Part shown: positions 53,386-64,000 of the stretch, in pieces
Layout: every line of letters begins with the position of its first letter
Numbering within the stretch: the first letter of the stretch is position 1
NCBI GenBank assembly: GCA_037447605.1
Contig: CM074805.1
Location: forward strand, 987,079 to 1,051,078
Source: Zygnema circumcarinatum
Lineage: Eukaryota > Streptophyta > Zygnematophyceae > Zygnematales > Zygnemataceae
Length of the DNA stretch: 64,000 bases
Direction: 5' to 3'
Notes under the pieces: model-generated
Told to the model about the DNA's origin: nothing
Seen by the model: only the letters and a program-made list of their open reading frames with translations
Database searches by the model: none
Translations under genes and position numbers: made by a program

Positions 53386-56300
53386 ATGCGGAGGACGTTT
53401 AGGGAGGCGAGAGCAAGCAGAAGTTTCGTCTCTGCTGGGCGGGCTGTGGAAGCATGCCGGTTGCTGGTGAGTCCGGAACATTTCAGAAATTTTGGTTGTA
53501 AATTTCCAAAACGAAGGACGCTATGTTTTTCGCATTGATCCGCCAACTGTCGTAATGTAAATTGGGTTTGAAGCATTCCACTGTCTGCAGACGATTATGC
53601 AGCTGCATGCATGCTCATGTATGGTCATGCTCTCCTTTGCTCTGCGTATGTTTGTTAAACGGCTGGATGAGCGTCAGTCTCCCTTTTTCCGTTTTAAAGG
53701 TCGTCAATTTTAGTACTTAGGATTATATTTGAGCTCTGTACGCAAAAAGTATCTGCTTTACTTTTCACATTCATGCAGTACTTTTCGGGCCGCCGTTTAC
53801 CTTCCTTTACTCTGGAAGGCATGCTAACTTCATCGCTGTAGCATTTGCGATCAAACTTTATGGCCGACGAAGCCTGTCGGTTTCGGTCTCAGTGGCAGCA
53901 GGCATTTTGGAAATTTTGTATTTTTGAAGCGGAACGCTTCTGGCCAGCGAGCTTTGAGCAGAATTGCATCATTTGAACGAGCAATTCATGTTTGGAGCTT
54001 TGTGAATCAGGGGAGGTTGATGGTATTTGTGGGCAGCGCAGCAATTTAGAACAAGGTGTTGTGTGATCTACTTCGTTGTTTATTGACGTATTCTGAGTTT
54101 GACTTATCCATGAAATTGCAAACATATTGTGTTGGAGTGCGCCAAGTATAGCAATTGAATTATACATGCACTGAAGTGCCCCTATGTAAGGGCAGTTGAT
54201 TACGTCGATCGACTTAAAAAGCCAGACTGACTACCTGATAAACGTTTTGTTTGACTGTTACGCATTAAACGTGCATGGATCGCTGTCTTGTTCCTGTTTT
54301 GTTGGAACTTAGACAGCTGGATGGACTGCTCCAAACGCTGAAAGTTAATTGAATTTTTAGTGAACAACGCGAAGGAAAAAAAATTAGAGCTTGTTGAATG
54401 TGCTCCTCTGCGCGAACATTGTTTTGAGACCACACAAACATGTGAGCTTGGGTACAAGGGTTTAGTTTTAAATCCGCGGTGTCGTTTGCCTGCTGGTTAA
54501 ACTTAGCCTCGTTTGTTTATGCTCTGTAGAATGGTAACGACACTTTCTTTTCGCGAATGAAAGCGTCAGGGATAAGCATCCATTCAAGACATCACAGTTT
54601 TAATATGATAAAGTCTGGCAGTCTCATCACTCCTAGTAAATTCCTCAGCTTCCGAAATATTTCATCCTTAGATTGTTGAAACGAGAAGTCAGACAGGCAA
54701 GTGAACGGTTGCAGATAGTTTGCAGCTACCATGGTAGCTTCATCTCTGAGTATAGTCTTCTACCAAGCATAAGCTACTTGTCAGGACCTTTCACGATGCA
54801 ACTAGCTTTCATCGCAACACTTTGATCTGGCATAGAAATTGAAATACATGAGATGATGTGATGCAGTGAGCCCAGCCTGCCAAGCGAGGAAAGCCATCAT
54901 GTTCAGGCGGCAGAAGCTGCATGCACATCGGAAGGACCTTAAGTTCCCTCTGCACTGCAAATGCAGCTGATGTCATTGGACGCCAGGTGCTCTCTCGACC
55001 TTCACTGTTGTTGGCCACCTTGAAGGTCTGCACCCTGCATATAAAGTCTTAGTTTACCTTGAAGTTTATTGACTTCTCCTGAGAATGAACATTGACAAGC
55101 TAGCTAGCTAGCTACAGTTTCAGTTTACTTGATCAAATGACAGATACGTGAGCCACGCTTTCATGGTTTGCATACTTTCTATGTCTGATTTGCATTGGAT
55201 GAAATTAACTGAAGATGTAGTTGGAAAATTCGCGGTACGCACCGTTAAGTATTTTTTCTCGGAGGTCTTTGTACTTAGGAGTGACCCTTCTATCTGGATG
55301 AGAACTGCACACTTTTTTGGGCAATCCCTTTCCAAAGGGTTACGCCTGGCAAGTTAAATCCTACTTTTTGTCGGAAAGCTAAAACTTTGCATCTTTATGG
55401 AGACAATTTCTCTCCATTAATACGTTTCTCCTTTCAATCTGACTATTGATGTTGTCTGTGAATATCTGGTTATTCTACAAGCAAACCTCGTCACAGACTT
55501 TCATGCGATTTTTGGATCATATTATCAGTTTGATGTGAAAGGCAATTATATTCCCTTTGATGTTCAGTAAAACATCTTTAGAATAAGCCGAGGCATCTGA
55601 ACTCTTTTTTAGATGTATGGCTTAAAGTCGTCCTTCCATTCTGAACTTTCTTGGTTGCAGTCTTTAGACTTCACGAAACATATGGTGTTGATCGTCACTG
55701 TGGTCATGATGACATGTCAACATTCACATCGCCATGATGGCATTGATGATGACTGACTGTCATATTCGTGGGAACGGATTTGCCATTTCATGCAGATGCG
55801 CATTTTGTTCTTGGAGTTTCAAGAGGAGCTTCACTGGACGAGGTGAAAGCAGCTTATCGAAAGCTAGCATTGCAGTGGTGAGTTGTGATACTCCCATGTC
55901 TTGTGGAAGTGACTCGCAAGTTTAACTGCAGCTCCTCGCTAGGCTCAGACCTCCGTGCAGTCATTCTCTCCTCATCCCTCGCCTCCAGTCCAATGAGCAG
56001 ATGACAGTGTTGGCACGAGTAGTCAGGATTGAATGAGTTAGAATGTTTTGGGTGGCAGACCAGGAATCTGACATCACATTCCTCATCTAAATCATTAATT
56101 GCTTTCCTGAATTTGTTGGCAGTCACCCTGATCTGAACAACGGAGACGCCGAGCAGTTTAAGCGCATAACAGAAGCATACGAATCCTTGTTGAGGCCGCA
56201 GACAAGCTCTCAGACAGTAGTACCCTCCCACCCTCCCTACCGGCAGCAAGGGCCCGGAGGGACCATAAGACGAGCTCCCATTACTACTGGGTTTGGGGGC

Positions 56301-56522
56301 CCTGCGGCGGCTCTATGGGGTGTGGGACTCGCCATTGGATGCTGCCTGTTTGGGACGGCCCTGTTTCTGGGACATTCAGGCATGTACAATCAGAATTTGC
56401 ATAAGGGGCCGTCTCGGGTCATATACCCAACCTCGGATGCAGGGAAGCGTGAAAGGATCGCGAGTTTGCTGATGGAGAAGGCGAGGGAGAAGAGGCAAGT
56501 ACTTGAGAAAGGCTTTGACTGA
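53386..56522 (+). CDS. Membrane-anchored J-domain protein (DnaJ family)
   Basis: Co-chaperone for Hsp70. Clear exons: 55796-55877 and 56123-56522, joined in phase. The J domain is DAHFVLGVSRGASLDEVKAA then YRKLALQCHPDLNNGDAEQF, with the HPD tripeptide intact, and TEAYESL. A single membrane helix follows (AAALWGVGLAIGCCLFGTAL), then a short basic tail ending EKRQVLEKGFD. The probable first exon, 53386-53466, encodes MRRTFREARASRSFVSAGRA..., Arg/Ser/Ala-rich like a mitochondrial presequence, and ends at a consensus donor (CTG/gtgagt). It ends in phase 0 while the J exon needs one preceding base, so at least one small exon in the 2.3-kb gap is missing. Start and N-terminus are therefore tentative; the 3' half is firm. 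Confidence 0.72.
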
Positions 56523-56948
56523 GGAATGCAGGTCCTTTATCCTTTGCAAATATTGCTCGCCATGTATATTCAATCCCTTGTTGTCAAAATAATTTACCCT
56601 TTGCGGTGTCTCTGCCAAGGTGCTTGCTCGCTGCTGAATGTCTGGAGCGGTGAACTCGTTGCACCTAATGTGTTTCGTTTATACTATTTTTAGTTTTGAG
56701 GACCTTGTTGTGATTGTTGCTCGAGACATCCCACATATGTGCTAATGTCGTTGTTTCGGCACAATTGCAAGTTTCCAAACCAATGCATGGCAGTACAACT
56801 TACAGAAGGCATGAAAGAAGTATTATTAATATAAGTATGTTTAATTGTAGAACACCTATGCCAAACGTCAAAAAAGTTTTTTTTCCGCCCACTCGAAAAG
56901 GGACCCTTATTCTGCCCTAAAAAACAGTCTGCCCCGCACTAATGTGGG

Positions 56949-56992
56949 TACCCATATACCAGAATTAGTGCGGATACCCATATACCAGAATT
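56949..56992. repeat. Short direct duplication
   Basis: TACCCATATACCAGAATT occurs twice, 26 bases apart. Confidence 0.9.
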
Positions 56993-57003
56993 CCACAGAA
57001 GAT

Positions 57004-57083
57004 GGAGCATTGATCTCACGATGGCGAGGCCATCAAATGTACATGGCCAACAGCATCATGGGGAACCACGAGGAACAGGCTGC
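57004..57083 (+). repeat. Dispersed repeat family, copy 5
   Basis: GGAGCATTGATCTCACGATG, GCGAGGCCATCAAATGTACA, and GGGGAACCACGAGGAACAG, colinear with copies 3 and 4 in plus orientation. Confidence 0.8.
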
Positions 57084-57212
57084 AGCTTCATTAGTTGTCT
57101 GCCCCGAGCTCATCTCGATGTACAAAGCGACATATCGATATATTTAAAGCGATATATCGCGGTATTGTCTCCACGGGGCGGTTAGTCAACGTGGACGACC
57201 AGCCACTTCTAG

Positions 57213-57298
57213 GTGCCACGTGGCGCTTGCAAAAGGAAAGAAAATGTCGGTGGAGCCGCCCTGTCGTGTGCCCTTGCGCGGCTGTCTGCCACGTGGCT
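57213..57298. promoter_or_regulatory. Two G-boxes upstream of the Cms1-like gene
   Basis: GTGCCACGTGGCGC and TGCCACGTGGCTA, 400-480 bases before the ATG, sharing the extended GCCACGTGGC palindrome with the cluster at 30.1 kb. Confidence 0.5.
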
Positions 57299-57567
57299 AC
57301 CTCGCACTGGTCCTCTCCCCTCCCCGGACGCCCCGATTGGCTCACGCGGGCCACTGTCCCCGTGGCGAGATGACCCGCCTTCTCCCCACGCCTTCGTGGC
57401 ACGGTCAGGCCGAAAAATTTCTGCGAGCGGCGACCTCCCGCGCGGTGTACCTTGTGGTGCCAGCTGTACGGATTGCAGCGAGACTGGACTGGACTGGATG
57501 GATGTACGGGTCGAGCGGGAGCATTGGGCGTTCCCTCCCCGGCTTACTCGCGCCATCAGCACTTCTG

Positions 57568-57640
57568 TCAGGGTTTAGGGTTTAGGGTCAGGATTTAGGG
57601 TTGATGTTTAGGGATAGGGTTTAGGGTCGAGGGTAAGGGC
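57568..57640. repeat. Telomere-like tract (TTTAGGG, telo-box type)
   Basis: GGGTTTAGGGTTTAGGGTCA and several degenerate TTTAGGG units within 130 bases of the Cms1-like ATG. Telo-boxes at such positions are known in plant ribosome-related genes. Confidence 0.8.
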
Positions 57641-57696
57641 AGGGGTAGAGTTATTAGAGGGTGAGGGGCGAGGATTAGGGGTGAAGCGCAGCCGCC

Positions 57697-59748
57697 ATGG
57701 CGGACGAGGTGGCGGCGGGACCTCCCGCGAGGGCGGTCGTCGGAAAGAGGAAGCGGACGAGCGCAGGAGATGCTCCTGCTGAAGGGGCGGTTGGGGCGGG
57801 GAAGAAGGCGAAGAAACCAAAGAAGGGGTCCTCAGCTCCTAGACGGCAAGCTTCAGGGTCTGGAGGGAAGCCCTCTGGAGGAAGTAGGGCAGACGGTGGG
57901 AGAGAGAGCGCAGAATTGAAGGGGAAGAGAGATGGCACACCCAAGGGGAAGAAAGGGCGGATAAGCGATGGTGCAAGGGGGCACTCTGGAGGGAAGGACT
58001 TAAAGAAGCGGAAAAGGGCGGCAGGGAGTGCGGAAGGAAGTAAGAAACTCGCTTTAGAGTCGCCGAAAAAGCGCATGAAGACTGGGAAGAAAGTGAAGTC
58101 TATGCTCACATCTGCAGAGAAGAAGGAAGCCAAAAGAAATGCCGTCTTGTTGAAGGCCGATAAGTTGCGGAAAGTCGAATTAGCGCCAATTGGAGGGAGT
58201 GTTGCGAGGCAGGCGGAGTGGTTCTCGAAGACGTATTTCGACCATTTTGGGGCTAAGCTATCGGCCCTAGAAAGAGACCCTTTGACCGGTGAGAAATCTT
58301 ATACGAATCTTCTGAGTCACTTCGAAATTAGCATTTAGTTGGGGATCGGTTAGCACAGCTGTCAGCTTTGATCCATTCCTCGGTAGCGAGTGAGCGCAAA
58401 AAGGGAGCAAGGTCGAACGATTATTGTATTATTGTGCGTGGCCTCGTTTCCAAGCTAACCTTAGCAGCTGGACGGCCTACCAATACGGCGTGGGATGAAC
58501 TGAATTACTGAGGGATGCTTAATCGCAGAAATAGTCTTGTTACTTTTTAGTTTTGAGATCTTGGACAATGTGCAGCGTGGAGGTGGAGGTGTCCAATTCT
58601 CAGTCTTCGTAGAGGGGAGGGGGGCGCAATGGTCTGTGGCAGAAATCAATATGTTGCCTCTTAATGAGGGTGAGTCTGCTGGACTCCTTTCTCTTCCTGA
58701 CACCATCAGCTCGGCCCTCAAAGGAGAGCTGAGAGCTCGACGCCACTCAGAAAATGATGCGGAGATTGGGAGCCCTCTTGTGCTCGCTGCCTGCTCTTCA
58801 GCAATGCGATGCACAGAGCTTCTCCGGTTCGTTGCTTCCCTCCCTTATTTCTATGTTGAGCGAAGAAGAAACAAGCCATGCCTAGCTGACAGTTGCAGTA
58901 ATTTTCTTTAATGGCATTGGTTTTGACGCGGCTTGGGTGTGCCAATGGTTGTGGGCAGGGTCTTGAAGCCTGTTAGTAAAAAGCAAGTAACAGTGAAGTT
59001 GTTTGCAAAGCATATAAAATATGAGGAACAGGTGGAGATGCTTAAGCAGCCGGTCTTGTTTGCTGCAGGGACACCTGCAAGGTAACCCACCCATCATATG
59101 CACCTTGTCCATGTATCAGTTATGATGTTCAATGTCAATGCAATCTGAGTCTACACATGTCATCGTTGAAGCTACGATAAAGAATTATGAGGAAGCTGAG
59201 GATTAAGCTGAATGATATCATTTATGTGCTTTCGCAGAGAAGGTTAGGGTGTTTGACGTGACTTAACGTATGTAAAGTGGAGCAGTTGCCATACAATGTG
59301 TTTTACAGAAGACTCTTGTCGTTGCTTGTTTCACTGTTACTTGTCGGGATGTTGAGCATGAGGGCTCTCATATCGTTTCTTTGCCTTCATTTTCTTTCTT
59401 GTGGCCATCAGGATCGAGCGGTTAGCCAGTAATGGACCTCTAGGACTTTCAGCCTTGAAGCTTCTGGTCCTCGACTTGTCGCTAAACGCAAAAGGCTTCT
59501 CAATACTCGACATTCCAGAGACTAAGTACGCACTTGGCACTATTCAACTTTTAACCTTTTCGTGTTCCATATTAACTTAAGTTGCTGGATGTTAAGGTCA
59601 GGCTGTCTGTACGGTCTCCTTGCTTTCACTTGCATTGTCCTGATGCCGTGGGACAATGATGTGCAGGGCTGACTTTTGGAATCTTTACGAGAAACATCTG
59701 CATCAGCGAGTTCTTGATGGGCAAGTGCAGATATGTCTCGTAGATTAA
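57697..59748 (+). CDS. CMS1: Cms1-like ribosomal small-subunit biogenesis protein
   Basis: Nucleolar protein of the Cms1 family, linked in yeast to the 90S pre-ribosome. Five exons: 57697-58288, about 58583-58826, 58959-59081, 59412-59525 and 59667-59748. The start of exon 2 is uncertain; the others join in phase. The N-terminal 140 residues are Lys/Arg/Gly/Ser-rich with several basic nuclear-localisation clusters (GKRKRTS, KKAKKPKKG). Family blocks: GSPLVLAACSSAMRCTELLR, VKLFAKHIKYEEQVEMLKQP with AAGTPARIERL, LKLLVLDLSLNAKGFSILDI, and ADFWNLYEKHLHQRVLDG. These match the helicase-like core of human CMSS1. The ATG at 57697 follows a telo-box-rich leader. Confidence 0.85.
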
Positions 59749-60288
59749 GCAGAAGTTCAGTTAGCATTTTTTTCATTCAAAAGAAATATGACGCAAGAAA
59801 AAAGGGAGGGAAAAAATAAAGAGAATGACAGCGGTATCCCATTTTTGGCATTAATGAACAAGGAACTGATCTACATTGTAAGAGAAGGCGTTTGCGCACA
59901 GCCATTTATCGGCTAGTGGACGCTAATTCCAAGCACAGAATTCAACGAACCCACATTTTTATTCACCTGAAAAAAACCCTCGCCTTTGCGGGTGGTGGCT
60001 TCCTTAATCTTTTCTCTGAAGTCTCCATGCAGAAATGTGCTGCTTCCTGGGGGCCCTGCTGGCCTCCTTTGCAGCCTTCCCCTGCATAGAGAGTGGGAGG
60101 AGACGGACTCGTCATTCCTTCCTAACATAAATGAACATGGCGGCGAAAAGAGTGCCCTTTCCAGACGGATGGCTCCAAAGATGGCAGTTGCATCCAAAAC
60201 CGCGCTCTCCTAAGAATGGCACATTGTGTCTTGGATTCAAATAATGCTCCGTTACTTTGAAAACACATGGCGTCACGACGGATTGAAG
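59749..60288. other. Convergent 3' region between Cms1-like and uridine kinase genes
   Basis: 3' flanks of both genes; nothing else recognised. Open frames here lack domains. Confidence 0.6.
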
Positions 60289-62142
60289 TTACTTGGCCCC
60301 TTGCTGCTCAAGTAGTGTTCGGATATGTTGTGTTATCAAATTCAGGGCGGCGGTATTTTCTGCACCGCGAGGCACCTGCATAGCTCGAGGAGGACAAGGT
60401 CAACCTCGAGTGCCAAAAGTCACAGGATTTTCACATGGAAGAAAGCAGCATGGGGGGACAGGTAGCAAGATTATGTACTCACGATGATGTCGGCAAACTT
60501 CTTGGTGGGTGAGATATATGTCTCAAAGCTTGGCTTCACACTCTGCTCATAGCGCCCCAAAACCTGCATCACATCTCGGCCTCGTTCCACAATGTCTCTT
60601 CTTATTCTGCAACATTGGAAGGCGACCGCTCCTTCGAAGTTACTTTGACGGTTCCTGAATATTTTCTTAAAAACCACTTTGGATATGATGCCGATCTTCA
60701 AGTTGCGATGGTTACTGCAATGCAGCAAAATTAAGGATAGCATGTGTGTACCTTCGAGCCAGTCGTGTGTCCGCATCCGTATCGACAAAAACTTTAAGGT
60801 CAAAAAGCTCTCGAATCTCAGGAAGGTGAAAGACGAGGATTCCTTCCAGGAGCACCTACAAATAGAGAAGATTGTTCATGTTTTGCACTCAAGATTCACC
60901 TTCAAAATTAAACGCCCCTCCCCTGCAAACTCACTTCTGTTATGAATCCCTCTACAGAATGTTCAAAAAGCCATACTCTTTCCCTCCTTACCACTGTAGC
61001 TCCCGTTATCGGCGTTCTGTAGGGCAGGCGTGCACTTGTCACATAGTCGTAGTTTGGGATCTCCACTGACTCCCCATTCTTTAGCTTTTCCAGCACTTGC
61101 AGAAGTTCAACGAAGTCAAAAGCATCAGGGTGGTCGAAATTATATGTTTCGATATGTTCTTGCTCCTTTGGAGTCAGATCACGGTAGAATGAATCCTGCC
61201 GCCCTGCACACCCATCTCATTAGCCTTGGACGACCATGATCATGCTTCAATAAACCACAACAAAGCACAAAGTTCACCACTTTCTCCTAATTCTATGTCA
61301 TTCCTGCGTACAAACAGCCCATGATCTTCCCGTTCATCGTTATGAAGGCATGCCTGAGACAGGCTGAACAGATGCCCCCGACTATGCTCCTCCAACTGTT
61401 CCATGATTTTACGGCACACGCTTGTTTTGCCAGAAGCTGTGCCGCCTGCGACTCCAATAAGGAATGGCCGGCGAAGCGGAGTTGCATCTTTGGTGGACGA
61501 GTCTCGCGAGAGTTCCTTGTCTGGCTGAATCTGCAAAAGCCTTCGAAAGCTTCAGATTTAAATTCCAAATGAGCAAAAAAATATCTTCATACTGAGCTGG
61601 CTGTCTTCACACTGAGTTGGAGAAATGCTGTAGTATATGAGCCTGAACCTCTGAACAACAATTTCTACGACAATTGGCTATGTGCGTTTCGGAACTTGAA
61701 AAACAAAAGGAGCAAAGGAGGGGCTACTTGCTCAGCTTGAGTTTTGGTCGCGAAACAGTCTGGAAAAGTATAATGCAGTTGGCCCCATCTTCAAACAGGC
61801 TCTTAACGGTCACACTAACGCTTCCTGGAACGCTGATTCAGAGCTGCCTTGGAGTCAATTCCCGTGTGATTGTAAATTGTTAGTGGCCTCTGCCAATTAC
61901 TGGTAGTGCCACCCTCACAGCACCTTCTGTCCACATTACTGGACTGGACTTGCTCCTACAGAATACTAATGACTGACATGCAGCTGCAGCGCGAAAAGGC
62001 GTAGAAACGAAAGAGAAAGAGAAAGAGGAAAAACCAAGAACAACCCTCCCTGTTTTCTCACTCCCTCCCACCTCCCTCCTCCCAACCCAGACTCCACCCC
62101 CCCATCTGTACCTACAACTTCAGTCTTCGATGAGCCCTCCAT
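60289..62142 (-). CDS. Uridine kinase (pyrimidine salvage)
   Basis: Phosphorylates uridine and cytidine to UMP and CMP using ATP or GTP. The reconstructed protein has [20 protein letters not shown] (P-loop), then [20 protein letters not shown] with [35 protein letters not shown], an exon in the 60.75-60.86 kb region that includes the FVDTDAD and LARR-type block, [40 protein letters not shown], and C-terminal [20 protein letters not shown] ending LEQQGAK. All match eukaryotic UCK. The arrangement stops after the kinase, without the UPRT domain found in plant UKL bifunctional enzymes. Likely start MEGSSKTEV at 62142, splicing in phase to [12 protein letters not shown]; an upstream extension of the frame to 62604 is possible but has poor composition. 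Confidence 0.87.
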
Positions 62143-62781
62143 GAGCCACGTAGGTGCCTGTTCAGCCGCGATGGGCAGCGCCTTAGAAGCAGCCACGCGG
62201 TACTCTGCAGAAGCCCCCCAGAAGAAGGGGGGCGCTCCGCCCCGCTTCTCCACAGACCCCTGGGAGGGGCCCCTTCGCAGTTGCTTCTCGCAGATGGAGG
62301 AGCGAGAGTGAGGAGAACATAGAGAGAGGCGCCAAGGGAGGGAAGCTGCCAAACGGTGCCACGTGTCGGCTAGAGGACGACCGAGGACCGCGGCTGTCAC
62401 AACCCACCGTGGCGTGCCACCTGGCACGGCCGCCATAGCCGGTGGAGCGGCGAGATTGATGAGAGACGGAGGGAGAGTGGTGGGGGCGGCAGTAGAACGG
62501 CAGAAATTTCTCACATAGTGCGTTGAATTTCGTGAAAAATCATTTGCATAGAAAGGCTTGCATCGGCTCGATACCGTACTGCGCGTTATAGTAACGACAT
62601 TCAAAAAGGGGCAAATTATGTGGCATTGACCTCACGATGGCGATGCCATCAAAAAGGTGTTAAACATGCCGCTTGGTAGTGACGGAGCGACGAGAGAGCT
62701 CAGAGAGTAGGGAGTGCCTCCAGGGAGCAATAAGGTGGAAGAGAGCGGGGGAGAAGGGAGGAGGATACAGGGGGAGGAGCC
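62143..62781. other. Divergent upstream region of uridine kinase and OHCU decarboxylase
   Basis: Contains GTGCCACGTGTC (62356), the near-palindrome GTGCCACCTGGCAC (62414) and a partial dispersed repeat (62621-62658). A 47-codon plus-strand frame from about 62170 (MGSALEAATRYSAEAPQKKG...) has no recognised relative and overlaps the possible leader of the kinase gene. Confidence 0.45.
62621..62658 (+). repeat. Dispersed repeat family, copy 6 (end fragment)
   Basis: GGCATTGACCTCACGATGGC followed by GATGCCATCAAAAAG, the terminal part of the family only. Confidence 0.7.
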
Positions 62782-63920
62782 ATGGCGGAGAGGGCGGGCG
62801 TGAATGGCCTTAACGCGCTGTCTGTGGAGGAGGCGGAGGCGGCTCTGCTCCGCTGCTGCGGCAGCCGCTCCTTCGCTGCGAAGTTGGCGGCAGCACGGCC
62901 CTTTGCAAGCGCAGAGGAGGCGGTCGAGGCGGCGCGGAGGGTGTGGCTGGAGGAGGTCTGTGCCTCAGGGAGGGGGCCCATTGCAGTTAGGGTTTGTTGA
63001 GTGGGAAGGATTGAAGGAGAGGGAGGGAGGAGGGGGGAGGGAGGGGGGGGAGGGGGGAAGACTGTGGGACGAGTTTCGTTAAATGGGGGAGTTTAGATGG
63101 TAAAATGTAAAGGAGGGTTGGAGAAACGCCTTGAGCTTGTGAGGAATAGCTAATATGCCTCACCTATCCGTTTATGCTTGCTCATAGAAGAAAGCGAAGT
63201 TAAATTCATGCTGTGTCAGAGAGTGTTGCTAAAATTCGTGCTGTGTCAGAGAGTGTTGCCCAGCGCAGCTGCGGTAGTGTGGAGCCCAAAGGCCAGGTTG
63301 TATACAAACAACCTGAAACAACTATCAAGTAGAAGGCGCAAGTCTGTTACCATTTTAATTGGATGGAGATTTTTTCCGTCACCTTTAAAAATCGAGTGAT
63401 GGGAAAGAAGCGAAAGGCTACCTGCTCAATCCAGAATGTCTCGACGCATCTTGACATTCCAGCAAATGCTAAGTTATTAATAGAGCTTGCCCGATGGTTT
63501 GAGGTGTCTGCGAGTGCCGACTTCCTCGTCCCCAAGAACTGGAGTCTTGCATAGAAGTTAAATGCCCTTATTACTGTCCTCCCGCCGTCCTCGTTAGTCT
63601 GTCTAAGCCTCCGCCTGTGGATGCGCCCCTTAGCCATTACAGTTTCACTTACATAATGCCAGTCTGACCAGTGTGAATGTTTTTTCTCATGCGATGAAAG
63701 AGCAGGAGCTGGTCACGATGGCTGACTGTGTTCTTCATGTGGAAAGGGGGGAACAGGTGCCGTTGAGCGGTTGGCTGGAGGCTTTTGCAGCTCACCCGCG
63801 CATTGGCAATGTGGAGGGTCTGCGGGAGAAGTTTGGCTCCACTGCCGGGTGCGGTGAGAGTGCACACGGCGGTAGCCCGACTGCTGCTCCTCTCTCTCCT
63901 CCCCTCTCTCTCTCCTTTTC

Positions 63921-63962
<42 letters not shown>

Positions 63963-64000
63963 TCTCTCTCCCTCCCTCTCCCTCTCCCTCTCCCTCTCCC
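62782..64000 (+). CDS. OHCU decarboxylase (uric acid degradation), 3' end outside window
   Basis: Decarboxylates 2-oxo-4-hydroxy-4-carboxy-5-ureidoimidazoline to S-allantoin after urate oxidase and HIU hydrolase; in plants it is the N-terminal domain of peroxisomal allantoin synthase (TTL). Exon 1 (62782-62955): MAERAGVNGLNALSVEEAEA, then LRCCGSRSFAAKLAAARPFA, ending VWLEE. Exon 2 (63757-63848): VPLSGWLEAFAAHPRIGNVE then GLREKFGSTAG. Both join in phase 0. The block WLEAFAAHPRIG carries the catalytic His of the family. Whether a transthyretin-like HIU hydrolase domain follows cannot be seen. The window ends in a TC-rich intron. Confidence 0.87.
63003..63060. repeat. G-rich run in OHCU intron 1
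   Basis: GGGAGG-type units with several runs of four or more G, capable of forming a G-quadruplex in the transcript. Confidence 0.7.
63201..63260. repeat. Tandem 30-bp duplication in OHCU intron
   Basis: The unit CTGTGTCAGAGAGTGTTGC with preceding AAATTC occurs twice in direct succession with two differences. Confidence 0.9.
63882..64000. repeat. (TC)n/(TCCC)n tract at window end
   Basis: Pyrimidine-only microsatellite shortly after the donor of OHCU exon 2. Confidence 0.95.

Larger units (their letters stand above)
56523..57696. other. Intergenic between J-protein and Cms1-like genes
   Basis: Contains a TACCCATATACCAGAATT duplication (56949-56992), a dispersed repeat copy (57004-57083), G-boxes at 57213-57225 and 57286-57298, and a TTTAGGG-type tract (57568-57640). 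Open frames across 57209-57585 on both strands overlap each other and carry no domain. Confidence 0.55.

Noticed and set aside
52816-53538. 240-residue plus-strand frame antisense to USP39 exon 1
   Set aside because: Passes through the (CCCTAA)n tract and low-complexity Pro/Ser DNA; the opposite strand is clearly coding.
57209-57585. Three overlapping frames of about 120 residues upstream of Cms1-like
   Set aside because: All three are open at once over GC-rich promoter DNA with G-boxes and lack domains.
63363-63554. 63-residue frame in the OHCU intron
   Set aside because: Exons 1 and 2 of OHCU join perfectly without it; no family recognised.

Overview
The window is nuclear DNA from a green-lineage (Viridiplantae) eukaryote, most likely a streptophyte alga or another non-flowering plant; this is an inference. 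All genes have many introns with GT-AG (rarely GC-AG) borders and plant-type chloroplast transit peptides. One gene encodes TL29/APX4, a thylakoid-lumen protein of photosynthetic eukaryotes. Another resembles the Orai-type channels that, to my knowledge, were lost from flowering plants. There are interstitial TTAGGG and TTTAGGG telomere-like tracts, G-box (CACGTG) promoter clusters, very long (GA)n tracts in introns and small dispersed repeats. I reconstructed gene models by hand from reading frames, splice signals and protein-family similarity.

Layout: PHD-BAH chromatin protein (-, 1-5222, 3' end outside the window); TL29/APX4 (-, 6220-10426); Orai-like channel (-, 11607-15483); arsenite methyltransferase ArsM (+, 16355-19225); three FAD/Rieske oxidoreductase paralogs, A (-, 20180-23357), B (-, 25251-28733) and C (+, 30499-34425); family 92 glycosyltransferase (-, 36558-40963); VPS34 phosphatidylinositol 3-kinase (+, 41530-48719); USP39/SAD1-like splicing factor (-, 49362-52882); membrane J-protein (+, about 53386-56522); Cms1-like ribosome biogenesis protein (+, 57697-59748); uridine kinase (-, 60289-62142); OHCU decarboxylase of the uric acid pathway (+, from 62782, running off the end).

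From about 15 kb onward most neighbours are divergent or convergent pairs. The divergent promoters hold the telomere-like tracts (41.2 kb, 53.0 kb) and G-boxes (30.1 kb; also upstream of Cms1 at 57.2 kb). Intergenic regions hold a roughly 100-bp dispersed repeat in six copies, including one inverted pair, and a tandem pair of terminal-inverted-repeat elements at 35.7 kb.

Most genes are housekeeping and do not form one pathway. The part most like a system is the 16-34 kb block: ArsM next to three FAD/Rieske flavoproteins that appear to differ in cellular targeting. Their substrate is unknown.
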